Source: Fibrobacter sp. UWB13 (GTDB lineage: Bacteria; Fibrobacterota; Fibrobacteria; Fibrobacterales; Fibrobacteraceae). From it: a stretch of DNA of 64,000 nucleotides. This document shows, one piece after another, positions 1-8,019 of the stretch; the first letter of the stretch is position 1, and the number at the start of each line of letters is the position of its first letter. Both the position numbers and the translations under genes were made by a program. The stretch covers positions 1,488,001 through 1,552,000 of the forward strand of contig NZ_FXAX01000001.1 of the NCBI RefSeq assembly GCF_900177805.1, in the 5' to 3' direction. Under the pieces are notes generated by a model. The model was given only the letters and a program-made list of their open reading frames with translations, was not told the origin of the DNA and did not search any database.

Positions 1-2
1 GC

Positions 3-446
3 TTTTTCGGGAACATCCCATTTATTTATGGAGGCGATTCACTAGAACTATCCCACGACCTGCTACGAGCCTACACAAAAGCTGCCAGTGAAACGGATTT
101 TCCAAGAAACTCCTGCCGCGGAGAAGCAACAATCAAGGCGACTGTAAAACAGAACGAGCCAAACTCCGCTTGGAATATTGGCGTACTCATTCCGCTTTGG
201 CCCATCCTCCCCGTCAACGAATCCTGGACTTATGAACTTTCGGCACGCGTCTTTTGCAATGGGACACTCGTACGCCACGTGGAATTCATTGAGCAACAAG
301 ACGTTAACGCCATTTTATATGGGCGTCTCCGCACCGATCTCGTGAACAAGGCTTCCGACGAAATGCACCGCAAGCTCGTACAGCGCTTGGCGTTTGAACT
401 CAACGCAAACAGACTTACCGATTTAAACAGCGTGAGCGACTATTAG
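3..446 (+). CDS. 3' end of an unidentified protein gene (5' truncated by window edge)
   Basis: An open frame runs from base 3 to the TAG at 444-446 with no start codon in the window, giving about 147 C-terminal residues. The segment is rich in aromatic and beta-type residues (for example IPFIYGGD, LIPLWPILPVNESW and YELSARVF) and ends with an amphipathic helix. This is compatible with an exported or lipoprotein-type domain, but I recognise no family. Codon use matches the neighbouring genes, which supports it being real. It is followed at once by a heptamer repeat array (450-477). Function unknown. Confidence 0.7.
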   Translation, partial: FFGNIPFIYGGDSLELSHDLLRAYTKAASETDFPRNSCRGEATIKATVKQNEPNSAWNIGVLIPLWPILPVNESWTYELSARVFCNGTLVRHVEFIEQQDVNAILYGRLRTDLVNKASDEMHRKLVQRLAFELNANRLTDLNSVSDY

Positions 447-449
447 CAC

Positions 450-477
450 TTAGTTATTAGTCATTGGTCTTTGGTTA
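450..477. repeat. Heptamer repeat array A (4 units)
   Basis: Four 7-bp units in strict phase, TTAGTTA, TTAGTCA, TTGGTCT and TTGGTTA, start 4 bp after the stop codon of the truncated gene. The consensus is TTRGTYA. The array at 521-548 is the same family in inverted orientation. Confidence 0.8.
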
Positions 478-520
478 TAAATCTCTAGTTTAAAAAATGA
501 AGCCCATATGCAATTATAAA

Positions 521-548
521 ACTAATAACTAATGACTAACGACCATTG
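521..548. repeat. Heptamer repeat array B (4 units, inverted relative to array A)
   Basis: Four 7-bp units, ACTAATA, ACTAATG, ACTAACG and ACCATTG, in strict phase. They are the reverse complement of the array at 450-477. The two arrays could fold into an imperfect hairpin across the intergenic region ahead of rsmI. Confidence 0.8.
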
Positions 549-571
549 ACAAATTCTAATTACTATCTTTC
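546..571 (+). promoter_or_regulatory. Putative promoter of rsmI
   Basis: TATCTTTC at 564-571 fits the Bacteroidetes-type -7 element TAnnTTTG, with a TTG at 546-548 15 bp upstream. The TTG lies in the heptamer array. The start codon of rsmI is 47 bp downstream of the element. The same TATCTTT core occurs ahead of several other genes in the window. Confidence 0.4.
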
Positions 572-617
572 GTCTATAGTCAATAGGGCAAAGCCCGTTC
601 TTTCGTCTTAATCTAGT

Positions 618-1304
618 ATGTCATACACTTTATACATCGTAGCAACTCCCATCGGGAACATGGAAGATATCACCTACCGCGCTGTGCGCATCCTTAAAGA
701 AGTTCCCCTCGTCCTTGCCGAAGACACCCGCCATTCGAGAATTCTCTTTGACAATTACGGCATCACGACGCCCATGGAAGCCTACCATGACTTCAACAAA
801 GAAAAGGTCACGCCCAAGTACGTCGACTTTTTGAAGAACACCGGCGACATCGCCCTCGTAAGCGATGCAGGAACGCCCGGCGTTGCAGACCCGGCATTCA
901 ATCTCGTACGCGAATGCGTCCGCGAAGGCATTGACGTTCGCGCCATCCCAGGACCATGCGCGATGATTACCGCACTCGTCTCTTGCGGCATGCCGACCGA
1001 CCACTTTACGTTCCAGTATTTCTCTCCCAAGAAGAGCGCCCAGCGCATCCACTTGCTCGAGAAGTTGAAAGACGAAGAAGCTACTCAAATTTTCTACGCC
1101 AGCCCGCACAACATCGACAAGTTCGTCGAAGAAATCAAGCTTGTCTTTGGCGATATCAAGATTGCACTCATGCGCGAGCTCACCAAGAAGTTCGAGGAAC
1201 ACCTCATCGGAACGCCAACGGAAATTTCTGCGCACTTCAAATCGCACCCGCCCAAAGGCGAATTCGTACTCGTGTTCAATCCCCAAGACAAAAGCGGTCT
1301 TTAA
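618..1304 (+). CDS. rsmI: 16S rRNA (cytidine(1402)-2'-O)-methyltransferase RsmI
   Basis: 228 aa, slightly short for RsmI (E. coli 286 aa) because the C-terminal extension is missing. Family signatures of the tetrapyrrole-methylase fold are present: the N-terminal VATPIGNMEDIT loop, AEDTRHSRILF, the glycine-rich SDAGTPGVADPAF, and IPGPCAMITAL. The enzyme uses S-adenosylmethionine to methylate the 2'-OH of C1402 in the decoding centre of the small subunit, in the cytoplasm. The ATG at 618 is the only sensible start because the conserved region begins at residue 5. No strong Shine-Dalgarno is visible. lnt follows 20 bp downstream, with a heptamer array between them. Confidence 0.93.
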   Translation: MSYTLYIVATPIGNMEDITYRAVRILKEVPLVLAEDTRHSRILFDNYGITTPMEAYHDFNKEKVTPKYVDFLKNTGDIALVSDAGTPGVADPAFNLVRECVREGIDVRAIPGPCAMITALVSCGMPTDHFTFQYFSPKKSAQRIHLLEKLKDEEATQIFYASPHNIDKFVEEIKLVFGDIKIALMRELTKKFEEHLIGTPTEISAHFKSHPPKGEFVLVFNPQDKSGL

Positions 1305-1313
1305 GTTCTACCG

Positions 1314-1341
1314 ACTAACGACTAATGACTATCGACCAGTT
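1314..1341. repeat. Heptamer repeat array C, overlapping the lnt start codon
   Basis: Units ACTAACG, ACTAATG, ACTATCG and ACCAGTT follow in 7-bp phase. The last three bases of the second unit are the ATG of lnt (1325-1327), so the array supplies the initiation codon and the first codons of the gene. Confidence 0.7.
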
Positions 1342-3256
1342 CCTAAACAAGCTTAAAGCTCTTCCGCGGGCTTACAAGATTTACATTGCAGTTCTTGTTG
1401 CAATAGAATTTGTGTTGTTCCTGTTGCGTCCGGACACGCCCGGGCTTTACACGCAGATTCCGCAGCTGTTGCCAATCATTGCCGCACTCCCGTTCTTGTT
1501 CATAAAGAACGTCCGCCGTCCGTTTGCGCGGTACATGAACACGTACGGCATCATCGTCTTTGCGTTCCTAGCCTTGGATTACCTCACGCGCAGCCATGCG
1601 GGGCTTTACCAGATTGTAACGACATTTATCCCGATGATGCTTTACTGGTTCGCGCTTTTTGCACGCTGGAACGTGAAGCTCTTTAAGCAAAAAGATGCAC
1701 GCATCGCACTTGCACTCGCTACGATTTCCTGGGGATTTGTCGCATTCGCCTTCCCGCCTTTGCCGCTTGGTCCCGCCATGCTCGTGCTACTTGTTCCATG
1801 GTTCATCATGCTCAACAAGTACAATCGCGAGACTGCAGTCTTTGCGACATTCTGGGCAAGCATGGTCTACAACACCGTCAATTACTATTGGATCCGCAAT
1901 GTGATGAACGTGGAAACTGCGCCTTCGGGACTTATCTTCCTTGGGCTTATCCTCCTCATCGCCTACTTGAGCTTGTTCAACGTCCTCGCCGCATTCGCTT
2001 ACTCTACTGCAAAAAATTTAAAGATCAAGGGCAAGGCTTGCTTGTTAGCCCTCTTCCCGTTTTTCTTTGCGGGAATCGAAATGGTGCGCACAACAGGCGA
2101 CTTCGCGTTCCCGTGGAACCACCTCGGTTACACATTCGGTAACCACCTCGAACTGATCCAGGCACTTTCCATCATCGGCGTGTTCGGCTACACAATTCTC
2201 ATTGTCGCCTCGAACCAGATTGTCGCTTACGCCTTCTTGCAGAAGGGTCGCAAAAAGCTCGCACTATTTGCAATCCCGTTCGCGATTTTCATGGTGCTAC
2301 TGACATACGGAAGTAGCGTACTTTCGGCACAAGAAGCAGCCCCGTACTACAACGCAAACGCCCCCGAAAACCCATCCATTGCAATGGTGCAGCCAAGCAT
2401 TGCGCAAGGTGCCAAGTGGAGCAAAGCCCGTTTTGATTCCATCATCACCAAGACGTTCGGCATGGCAATGGACAGCACCCCCAGCGGAGCCAACCTGATA
2501 CTCCTTGCCGAAACCGCTATTCCGGATCACCTCCGCAGGCAGCCGCAAGTTATCCGACGCTTGCATGAGATGGCAGACAGCAAGAATGCAAGCATCCTTA
2601 CCGGGGCACTAGACTACAAGCGCGTTTCAGCCGACATCAACAACCCTCGCCGATTCGATATATACAACGCGTCATTCCTCTTTACACCTAACGATCCCTA
2701 TTTCCCGAAACGCTATATCAAAAAGCATCTCGTGCCCTTTAGCGAACGCATCCCCTTTGATGATATATTCCCCATCTTAAACTACGTGGATCTCGGTGAA
2801 GGCGACTTTGTCCCCGGAAAAGAAACGCCTGTTTACGGACCATACAACTGGACGCCCTACATCTGCTACGACGCCATCTTCGGAGACCTTATCCGAGAAG
2901 CGATTCAAGCAGGTTCCCGCCTGATGGTAAACATCACCAACGACGGCTGGTTTGGACGGAGCACAGCCCCCTTCCAGCACCTGAACATCGTCCGCCATCT
3001 CGCCGTGACTTACGGTTACCCTGTCGCACGCATTGCAAACAGCGGCGTTTCAGCATTCATAGACCAGTACGGGCACTACGACCAGAACACCAACATTTTT
3101 GAAACGCGCGTCATCCAAAGAAAAGTGCCTCTCAAGACGAGAAGCACCTTCTATACATCTGTAGGCGAATTTGTCGAAAAAGCTTTGCTCTGGTTCTTTG
3201 CGATTTATCTTGTCGCGCTGTTTGCATTATCAAGAATTCAGAAAAAATTTAAATGA
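1325..3256 (+). CDS. lnt: Apolipoprotein N-acyltransferase with N-terminal membrane extension
   Basis: 643 aa. Lnt adds the third acyl chain to the N-terminal cysteine of lipoproteins in the inner membrane. The C-terminal nitrilase-fold domain (about residues 345-600) carries the catalytic triad motifs: Glu in LLAETAIPDHL, Lys in KKHLVPFSE and Cys in PYICYDAIFG, plus the conserved NITNDGWFG. E. coli Lnt has 512 aa. The segment matching its first helix starts near residue 135 (GFVAFAFPPLPLGP), so about 120 residues with several extra membrane segments precede the usual start. The ATG lies inside a heptamer repeat. A C-terminal helix (about 620-640) returns to the membrane. Many lipoproteins encoded in this window would be its substrates. 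Confidence 0.93.
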   Translation: MTIDQFLNKLKALPRAYKIYIAVLVAIEFVLFLLRPDTPGLYTQIPQLLPIIAALPFLFIKNVRRPFARYMNTYGIIVFAFLALDYLTRSHAGLYQIVTTFIPMMLYWFALFARWNVKLFKQKDARIALALATISWGFVAFAFPPLPLGPAMLVLLVPWFIMLNKYNRETAVFATFWASMVYNTVNYYWIRNVMNVETAPSGLIFLGLILLIAYLSLFNVLAAFAYSTAKNLKIKGKACLLALFPFFFAGIEMVRTTGDFAFPWNHLGYTFGNHLELIQALSIIGVFGYTILIVASNQIVAYAFLQKGRKKLALFAIPFAIFMVLLTYGSSVLSAQEAAPYYNANAPENPSIAMVQPSIAQGAKWSKARFDSIITKTFGMAMDSTPSGANLILLAETAIPDHLRRQPQVIRRLHEMADSKNASILTGALDYKRVSADINNPRRFDIYNASFLFTPNDPYFPKRYIKKHLVPFSERIPFDDIFPILNYVDLGEGDFVPGKETPVYGPYNWTPYICYDAIFGDLIREAIQAGSRLMVNITNDGWFGRSTAPFQHLNIVRHLAVTYGYPVARIANSGVSAFIDQYGHYDQNTNIFETRVIQRKVPLKTRSTFYTSVGEFVEKALLWFFAIYLVALFALSRIQKKFK

Positions 3257-3289
3257 GTTATTAGTAGTTGGTCATCAGTCAATAGTTTA
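3255..3289. repeat. Heptamer repeat array D (5 units)
   Basis: Five degenerate units in 7-bp phase, GAGTTAT, TAGTAGT, TGGTCAT, CAGTCAA and TAGTTTA, begin at the stop codon of lnt (TGA 3254-3256) and fill most of the gap to the convergent gene at 3316. Confidence 0.7.
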
Positions 3290-3315
3290 AAGCTTGGCAC
3301 CGTTGGTGCGATTAC

Positions 3316-3954
3316 TCAAAGCAACAGCATTGGGGGCCAGTGGCCCGCTTTGGGACGTTCCTTGAATTCCGCATTAGGCAAGAATTCCTTGAGTTTTAAC
3401 GTCCATTCCGGCTGGACTGTCGCATCCAGTCTCCCATAAAGAACCTGGATATTCTCGCTGTTCGGAATAACAGATTCCACCTTGTGCGATGCCAAATACA
3501 TAAGTCCTTTAGCTAAAGACGGAGCATCATACTTTTTGGCTTCATCGAACCAGTCGTCCTGCCAATCGCCAAAATCTTCCTCGAACAGTTCCATAAAAGC
3601 CTTGAGCGCAGGCTCCGTAGTCGTTTCGAGTTGGTGCGCCATAAAATGCAGATTCGGCACCGTCCAGTTGCCTATTTCATCGCAAAAATCAGCATATGGC
3701 GAAAGCAAAATCCACTTTTGTCCCTTTTGCGGACCCGCCGTAGAACACATTAACGACAAAGCACCAAGCCCCCATGCCACAACCGTAGACGCCTTCTTAA
3801 ACTCCGGAATATCCTCAGGCTTTTCCAAAAATTCAGCCAACTGGCTATATTGCACATAATTATGGTTCGCTGAAGGAGCTACGTCCATCAGATCATCTTC
3901 CCAAATACCGAGATTCGAGGCCCAATCAGGCAGCCAGATCCATTTTTCGCTCAT
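3316..3954 (-). CDS. Alpha/beta-hydrolase-like protein lacking the usual nucleophile serine
   Basis: 212 aa from the preferred ATG at 3954. A GTG 12 bp upstream is in frame, but GTGAGG lies 6-11 bp before the ATG and makes a good Shine-Dalgarno. The layout resembles BioH/BioG-type esterases: a short N-terminal LPDWASNLGIW segment, a nucleophile-elbow position VVAWGLGALSL at about residues 58-68, an Asp in YGRLDATVQPEW and a His in GHWPP near the C-terminus. The canonical elbow is G-x-S-x-G. Here the Ser position is Gly, so ordinary serine hydrolase activity is doubtful. No biotin genes are nearby. It converges with lnt and is alone on its strand. Function unknown. Confidence 0.65.
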   Translation of the reverse strand: MSEKWIWLPDWASNLGIWEDDLMDVAPSANHNYVQYSQLAEFLEKPEDIPEFKKASTVVAWGLGALSLMCSTAGPQKGQKWILLSPYADFCDEIGNWTVPNLHFMAHQLETTTEPALKAFMELFEEDFGDWQDDWFDEAKKYDAPSLAKGLMYLASHKVESVIPNSENIQVLYGRLDATVQPEWTLKLKEFLPNAEFKERPKAGHWPPMLLL

Positions 3955-4165
3955 ATTCAACCTCACTTATGTGAAGAGCCTACTAAACACACTCGAAACT
4001 ACAAATAAACGTAGCTCTATAGGTATATATATCCAATTTTCGCTTTGATAGCAACTCCTAAAAAAAGTATTTTACAATTCGTATTATTTGTTTACTTCTG
4101 AAGACAAAACATTGTATATTATCCGTATACAAAATGTAGGAAACCTTTAAAGAGATTTTAGAACT

Positions 4166-5236
4166 ATGAGACATTTGATTCCTTCTCTCTGCTTAGCACT
4201 CCTTCTGGCGGAAACGGCCTGTTCCGCACCCAATGCGGTAAAACGCAACGCTTCCGACACTCGTCAGAAGAATGCAGCCACACGCCAAAGAGCAGAAAGC
4301 GCCTACAATGAATTAGACGGTTTCGGTTCCACGACGGCGTCTACCGCAAAATCAACCACAGTCTCTGCACCTACTGCATTCAATGCCAGCGCACCGTCAC
4401 AGGCAGTAAGCAACAAGTCAGCGGCAGTCTCTGAAGCTACCACGGAAACTTATGCCAACGCAAGCGCCATTCAGGATATCGGTACGCCGGTAATTATGGT
4501 CTCGCCCAACCTGACTCTGAAAGACGGTGTTCCTGATCTCTCTAGCGAAAGCCCTTACTCCCGCACCACGGCAGAAGCCATTAACGGCTACCTCACCAAG
4601 AAGAACTACGAAGTCAAGTCCGTTAACGGTCAGGCAGAACTGAGCAGCATTCTCCAAATGCAAAGCGACATCGCCAACACCGAAGATGACTTGTCTTACC
4701 TCGCCAGTATCGCTCTTGATGCAGATATCTATATCAAGTACTCTCCGGAAGTCACAAACGACGAAGTTTCTGTCGAAGTATCTGCATACGAGACATCGAC
4801 CGCCCGTCTCCTCGGCTCGCAAACATCAGTCGTACGCAACAACGGGCATACGTCTAAAATCAACATCAATTCAAATATCGGTGCCGCAGTCCGCAAGGCA
4901 ATGCCCGGACTTGAACAGAAAATTCTCGGCTACTGGAAGATGGACCTCGCCAAAGGCACTCAGTACAAGGTCGTAGCCAACATCAAAGGCGAATACTCCG
5001 ATAGCCAGACCGAAGACCTTCACGATGCCATCATGAAAGGCCTCAAGAGCAATTTCAGTTCCGTAAAGGTCAACGTGATGACCGCCAAGACACTTGATTT
5101 CGTCATCTACGCCAATCCCTTAAAATACAAGGATTCCCAGGAAGTCTATACCAAGATTAGACAGATCCTGAAGCCTATTACGGAAACCAAGAAAAACAAC
5201 ATCACTCGTAAGCTGATTTTGATGGAGCTGAACTAG
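4166..5236 (+). CDS. Exported protein, probable lipoprotein, first gene of a pair
   Basis: 356 aa. The N-terminus (about 18 hydrophobic residues, then AETAC) looks like a signal peptide. The cysteine could be lipidated, although Glu at -3 is not ideal for a lipobox. A Ser/Thr/Ala-rich low-complexity stretch spans about residues 25-105, and a mixed alpha/beta domain follows, with segments such as VIMVSPNLTLKDG and ADIYIKYSPEV. It may belong to a Bacteroidetes/Fibrobacter DUF such as DUF6175, but I cannot confirm this. The next gene starts 2 bp after its stop, so the two are cotranscribed and probably act together. Function unknown. Confidence 0.75.
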   Translation: MRHLIPSLCLALLLAETACSAPNAVKRNASDTRQKNAATRQRAESAYNELDGFGSTTASTAKSTTVSAPTAFNASAPSQAVSNKSAAVSEATTETYANASAIQDIGTPVIMVSPNLTLKDGVPDLSSESPYSRTTAEAINGYLTKKNYEVKSVNGQAELSSILQMQSDIANTEDDLSYLASIALDADIYIKYSPEVTNDEVSVEVSAYETSTARLLGSQTSVVRNNGHTSKININSNIGAAVRKAMPGLEQKILGYWKMDLAKGTQYKVVANIKGEYSDSQTEDLHDAIMKGLKSNFSSVKVNVMTAKTLDFVIYANPLKYKDSQEVYTKIRQILKPITETKKNNITRKLILMELN

Positions 5237-5238
5237 TA

Positions 5239-6456
5239 ATGAATATTAAAAGCCTTATCCTTTGCGCTTGTCTCGCGGTAGTCCCGGCTTTGGCAGGGAA
5301 AATCGTCACTTATACCGCCACCTCGACAGTTTCTCAGGAAGACGCGAACAATTCTGCCATGGCAGGTGTCGCAAAGCAAATCAAGTCGCAGGTTAACGCC
5401 ACTCAGACTCTTACCAAGTACGAAGACATCAACGATGGAAAGAGCGTCCTTGGCGAAACATACAGGTCCAAGAGCAATGTCAAGAGCGACGTTGTCCTCA
5501 AAGGCGTCACAGTAACTCCTATAAAAGTGGATAAGGGATTTAAGGCAACCGCAACTCTCGACATGGACGAATATACGGCAAGCCTCCAGTTCCGTTTAAA
5601 GACTCTCCAGCAAGAAATTGCACAACTCGAAAAGTCTGCACGCAAGGCAATCGACACCCGCATTTATGTCAATGCAGCGACGGATTTGGAAACAGCCGAA
5701 GACAAGGTCAACGAATACAATTTCTACTTGCTCCAGCTCGCAGATATCTACCCTCTCAACGACAGCCATCGCTTGCAACATGGGCTCCCAGAAATCGAAA
5801 AGCTTCTCGAAGCAAGGCTTTCGAGCATTACGATTACAATGACTTCTGAACAGGATTTTGAACTGACCCGTGCAGAAATGCCGACTTGGAGCGTAATCGT
5901 CAAGGACTCTATTGGTCCAGTGCCAAGTTTCCCGCTCATCGCCCGCCAGAGCAAAACACTCTCCGAACGCCGCACACAGAAGAACGGTACCGCCACATTC
6001 AACCTCCGCAACGTGAACTTTGAAAAAGGTCCGTACGTGATTGTGGTAGAACCGAACCTCCCGCTTGAACTTCTGAAAAAGACCGGTTTAAGAAACACTC
6101 TCGAAGTTCCTTACCGCGTGCGCCAGTCTCGCTGCTACGTCAAGATTGATTGCGAAATGATTGCAAATGCCTGCAACGCTCTGGAAAACGCCCTTTCCAA
6201 GAAGTCCATTTTTGTGACGACAGAAGAAGACTCTAATGCCCCAGAACTCAAAGTGGATATCGAAAACACCTTTAGAGGCAGACTCGGATTCATTTCGTCC
6301 TTTGACTTTACCATCTCCATCAAGGGCGACAAAGTCAACTTCTTCACAACAGCAAAGGGTGTCGGCAGAAACGAAGTCGATGCAACAGTCAGCGCTCTCC
6401 GAAAGACGGATTTCACGCCGCTCCAGAAGCAGCTGATGCCGATTTGCGGAAAGTAG
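5239..6456 (+). CDS. Exported LPP20-like protein, second gene of a pair
   Basis: 405 aa with a clear Sec signal peptide ending PALAG at about residue 19. The first domain (about 20-115), starting YTATSTVSQEDANNSAMAGVAKQI, resembles LPP20/FlgT-type N-terminal domains in which helices carry alternating small residues. A coiled-coil stretch around residues 115-180, a beta-rich middle and a C-terminal domain with three Cys (in CYVKIDCEMIANAC) follow. It begins 2 bp after the upstream gene, and a strong terminator (6493-6514) ends the unit. The pair may form a periplasmic complex. This is inferred from spacing and export only. Confidence 0.75.
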   Translation: MNIKSLILCACLAVVPALAGKIVTYTATSTVSQEDANNSAMAGVAKQIKSQVNATQTLTKYEDINDGKSVLGETYRSKSNVKSDVVLKGVTVTPIKVDKGFKATATLDMDEYTASLQFRLKTLQQEIAQLEKSARKAIDTRIYVNAATDLETAEDKVNEYNFYLLQLADIYPLNDSHRLQHGLPEIEKLLEARLSSITITMTSEQDFELTRAEMPTWSVIVKDSIGPVPSFPLIARQSKTLSERRTQKNGTATFNLRNVNFEKGPYVIVVEPNLPLELLKKTGLRNTLEVPYRVRQSRCYVKIDCEMIANACNALENALSKKSIFVTTEEDSNAPELKVDIENTFRGRLGFISSFDFTISIKGDKVNFFTTAKGVGRNEVDATVSALRKTDFTPLQKQLMPICGK

Positions 6457-6492
6457 TTGGTATGACACCAAACTAAAAATGTATCTTTACAA

Positions 6493-6514
6493 AGCCGCTG
6501 GTTAGCGGCTTTTT
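6493..6514 (+). terminator. Intrinsic terminator
   Basis: Perfect 7-bp stem AGCCGCT / AGCGGCT with a GGTT loop followed by TTTT. It ends the pair at 4166-6456. The T tract stops 2 bp before the ATG of the next gene. Confidence 0.85.
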
Positions 6515-6516
6515 CT

Positions 6517-7317
6517 ATGTCAAAAAGAATTTTATCGATACTGTTCATTCTGTTGCTCGCAATACCTGTTGCGGCAAGTTTTAAAGTAAACAAGGCGGGG
6601 CTCCCAAAGCGCCCGCAGAACAGTTACGTGTACGATGAAGACCGTTTGCTCACAAAGCAAGAAGTGCTATTCATCAACGTACTTTCTGAAGAGCTTTACA
6701 AGAAGGCAGGCTTTGGGCTTGCGGTAGCACTCATCCATGATATCGGCTTTGCAGACTTTAGAGATTACGCTTTGAACATTGCCGAAAGCTGGGGCGTTGG
6801 CGGCAAATCGAACGAAGGCGTCCTGATTTTTGCGGCGATGAAACAGCACAAGCGCAGTGTCGAAGTCGGTTACGGCGCCGAAGGTTACTTGCCCGACGTG
6901 CTCGTGGAACGGCTCCAGCAAAAGACAATTGTCCCTGCATTTAGGGTTGAAAAATATGGTCAAGGAGTCATAACGCTCGCTTGGGAAATTGCGCAAGTCG
7001 TCGCCAAGGAAAAAGGCATCACGCTTGAAGTCAATACCGACCAGCTCCCGCAAGAAGAAGAAAACAGCCCATTCGGACTCGCACTCATTATTTTCGTGAT
7101 TCTGTTCCTGCTTGTTTCGAAGAATGGCGGCGGACGCGGAAATGGTTGTCTCTGGTTCTTGCTCGGGAACGCCCTCAGCAACAGCAGTCGTGGCCACCAC
7201 CGCGGTGGTTTTGGCGGTGGATTTGGAGGATTTGGCGGAGGCGGCTTTGGTGGCGGTTTCGGCGGTGGATTTGGTGGAGGCAGTTTTGGCGGAGGCGGCT
7301 CCGGCGGAAGCTGGTAA
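6517..7317 (+). CDS. TPM-domain (YgcG-type) membrane protein with glycine-rich tail
   Basis: 266 aa. A signal peptide (about residues 1-21, ending VAAS) is followed by a TPM domain at about 35-165. That domain shows the conserved YVYDEDRLLT start, a SEELYKKAGFGLAVALI strand-helix unit, a GKSNEGVLI core and VEVGYGAEGYLPD. A single membrane segment follows at about 188-203 and then a C-terminal tail of GGFGG-type repeats. TPM proteins are anchored in the membrane with the domain outside the cytoplasm; they are linked to photosystem II repair in plants and to an unclear role in bacteria. No Shine-Dalgarno precedes the ATG, because the upstream terminator ends 2 bp before it. The nucleotidyltransferase-like gene 15 bp downstream is probably cotranscribed. 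Confidence 0.85.
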   Translation: MSKRILSILFILLLAIPVAASFKVNKAGLPKRPQNSYVYDEDRLLTKQEVLFINVLSEELYKKAGFGLAVALIHDIGFADFRDYALNIAESWGVGGKSNEGVLIFAAMKQHKRSVEVGYGAEGYLPDVLVERLQQKTIVPAFRVEKYGQGVITLAWEIAQVVAKEKGITLEVNTDQLPQEEENSPFGLALIIFVILFLLVSKNGGGRGNGCLWFLLGNALSNSSRGHHRGGFGGGFGGFGGGGFGGGFGGGFGGGSFGGGGSGGSW

Positions 7318-7332
7318 TTTAGAGGTTCCCTT

Positions 7333-8019
7333 ATGAGAAAGATTTTAAGCGTTGCAGAATTTCAGAATTCAGAATGGCCGAAGCTTTTTGAAGAAGCGCT
7401 CGGCGACAACCTCGTTTCAGCATTCATTCACGGCGATTGCCTTATGGAAGGATTCTCCTCGCTGGAATCCACGTGGACCGTCAGCTTTATTCTAAAGTCC
7501 AATTCCGTCGAGGACTTGCTCCCGTTGCAGAAGCTCACAGCAAAAGCAAAGCGTGAAAACATCGAGTTCAACCATGTGTTTACCCGTTACGAAATCAAGA
7601 CTTCACAAGACGTGTTCCCGCTGGAATTTTTGCATATCAAGAGCCGAAATGTAACGATTTGTGGCGAGGCGCCGCTTGCAGACTTTTACCCGAACCTCGC
7701 AGAACTGCGTATGGAATGTGAACGCGAACTGCGCGGGTTGCTCGTACATTTACGCCAATTTTTTCTTTACCTCAAGGAATACCGCAATCCGCACGAGATT
7801 TATGTGCGTTCAACAATAACGCTCCTCCCCTTGCTTTACGGAGTCTATTACCTTTCGACAGGCAAATATCCCGAAAATCACGAACAAGTTTACGAGATGT
7901 TCCCGGGCGTGCGCATTCCAAACATGACCGATGACAAAAACGTGATTATATCAAACATCAACAAGCACATCGAAGCTGTGATGACAATCGTCAATCAAGT
8001 CGATGCGATGAAAGTTTAA
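7333..8019 (+). CDS. Nucleotidyltransferase-fold-like protein
   Basis: 228 aa, cytoplasmic, no signal peptide. Residues 28-60 (AFIHGDCLMEGFSSLESTW) resemble the start of a minimal nucleotidyltransferase fold, where a G-S motif is followed by two acidic residues. Here the second part reads as TWTVSFIL with no D-x-D, so it may be catalytically degenerate. The C-terminal half is helical, like HEPN/KNTase-C bundles. It is 15 bp after the TPM gene and overlaps the convergent AraC-type gene by 4 bp (8016-8019). Function unknown. Confidence 0.6.
   Translation: MRKILSVAEFQNSEWPKLFEEALGDNLVSAFIHGDCLMEGFSSLESTWTVSFILKSNSVEDLLPLQKLTAKAKRENIEFNHVFTRYEIKTSQDVFPLEFLHIKSRNVTICGEAPLADFYPNLAELRMECERELRGLLVHLRQFFLYLKEYRNPHEIYVRSTITLLPLLYGVYYLSTGKYPENHEQVYEMFPGVRIPNMTDDKNVIISNINKHIEAVMTIVNQVDAMKV

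Noticed and set aside
630-1286. Long minus-strand open frame across rsmI
   Set aside because: Antisense shadow of a conserved gene with no recognisable domain.
7195-7315. Glycine-rich coding repeats as a separate repeat element
   Set aside because: They are the normal low-complexity tail of TPM proteins.
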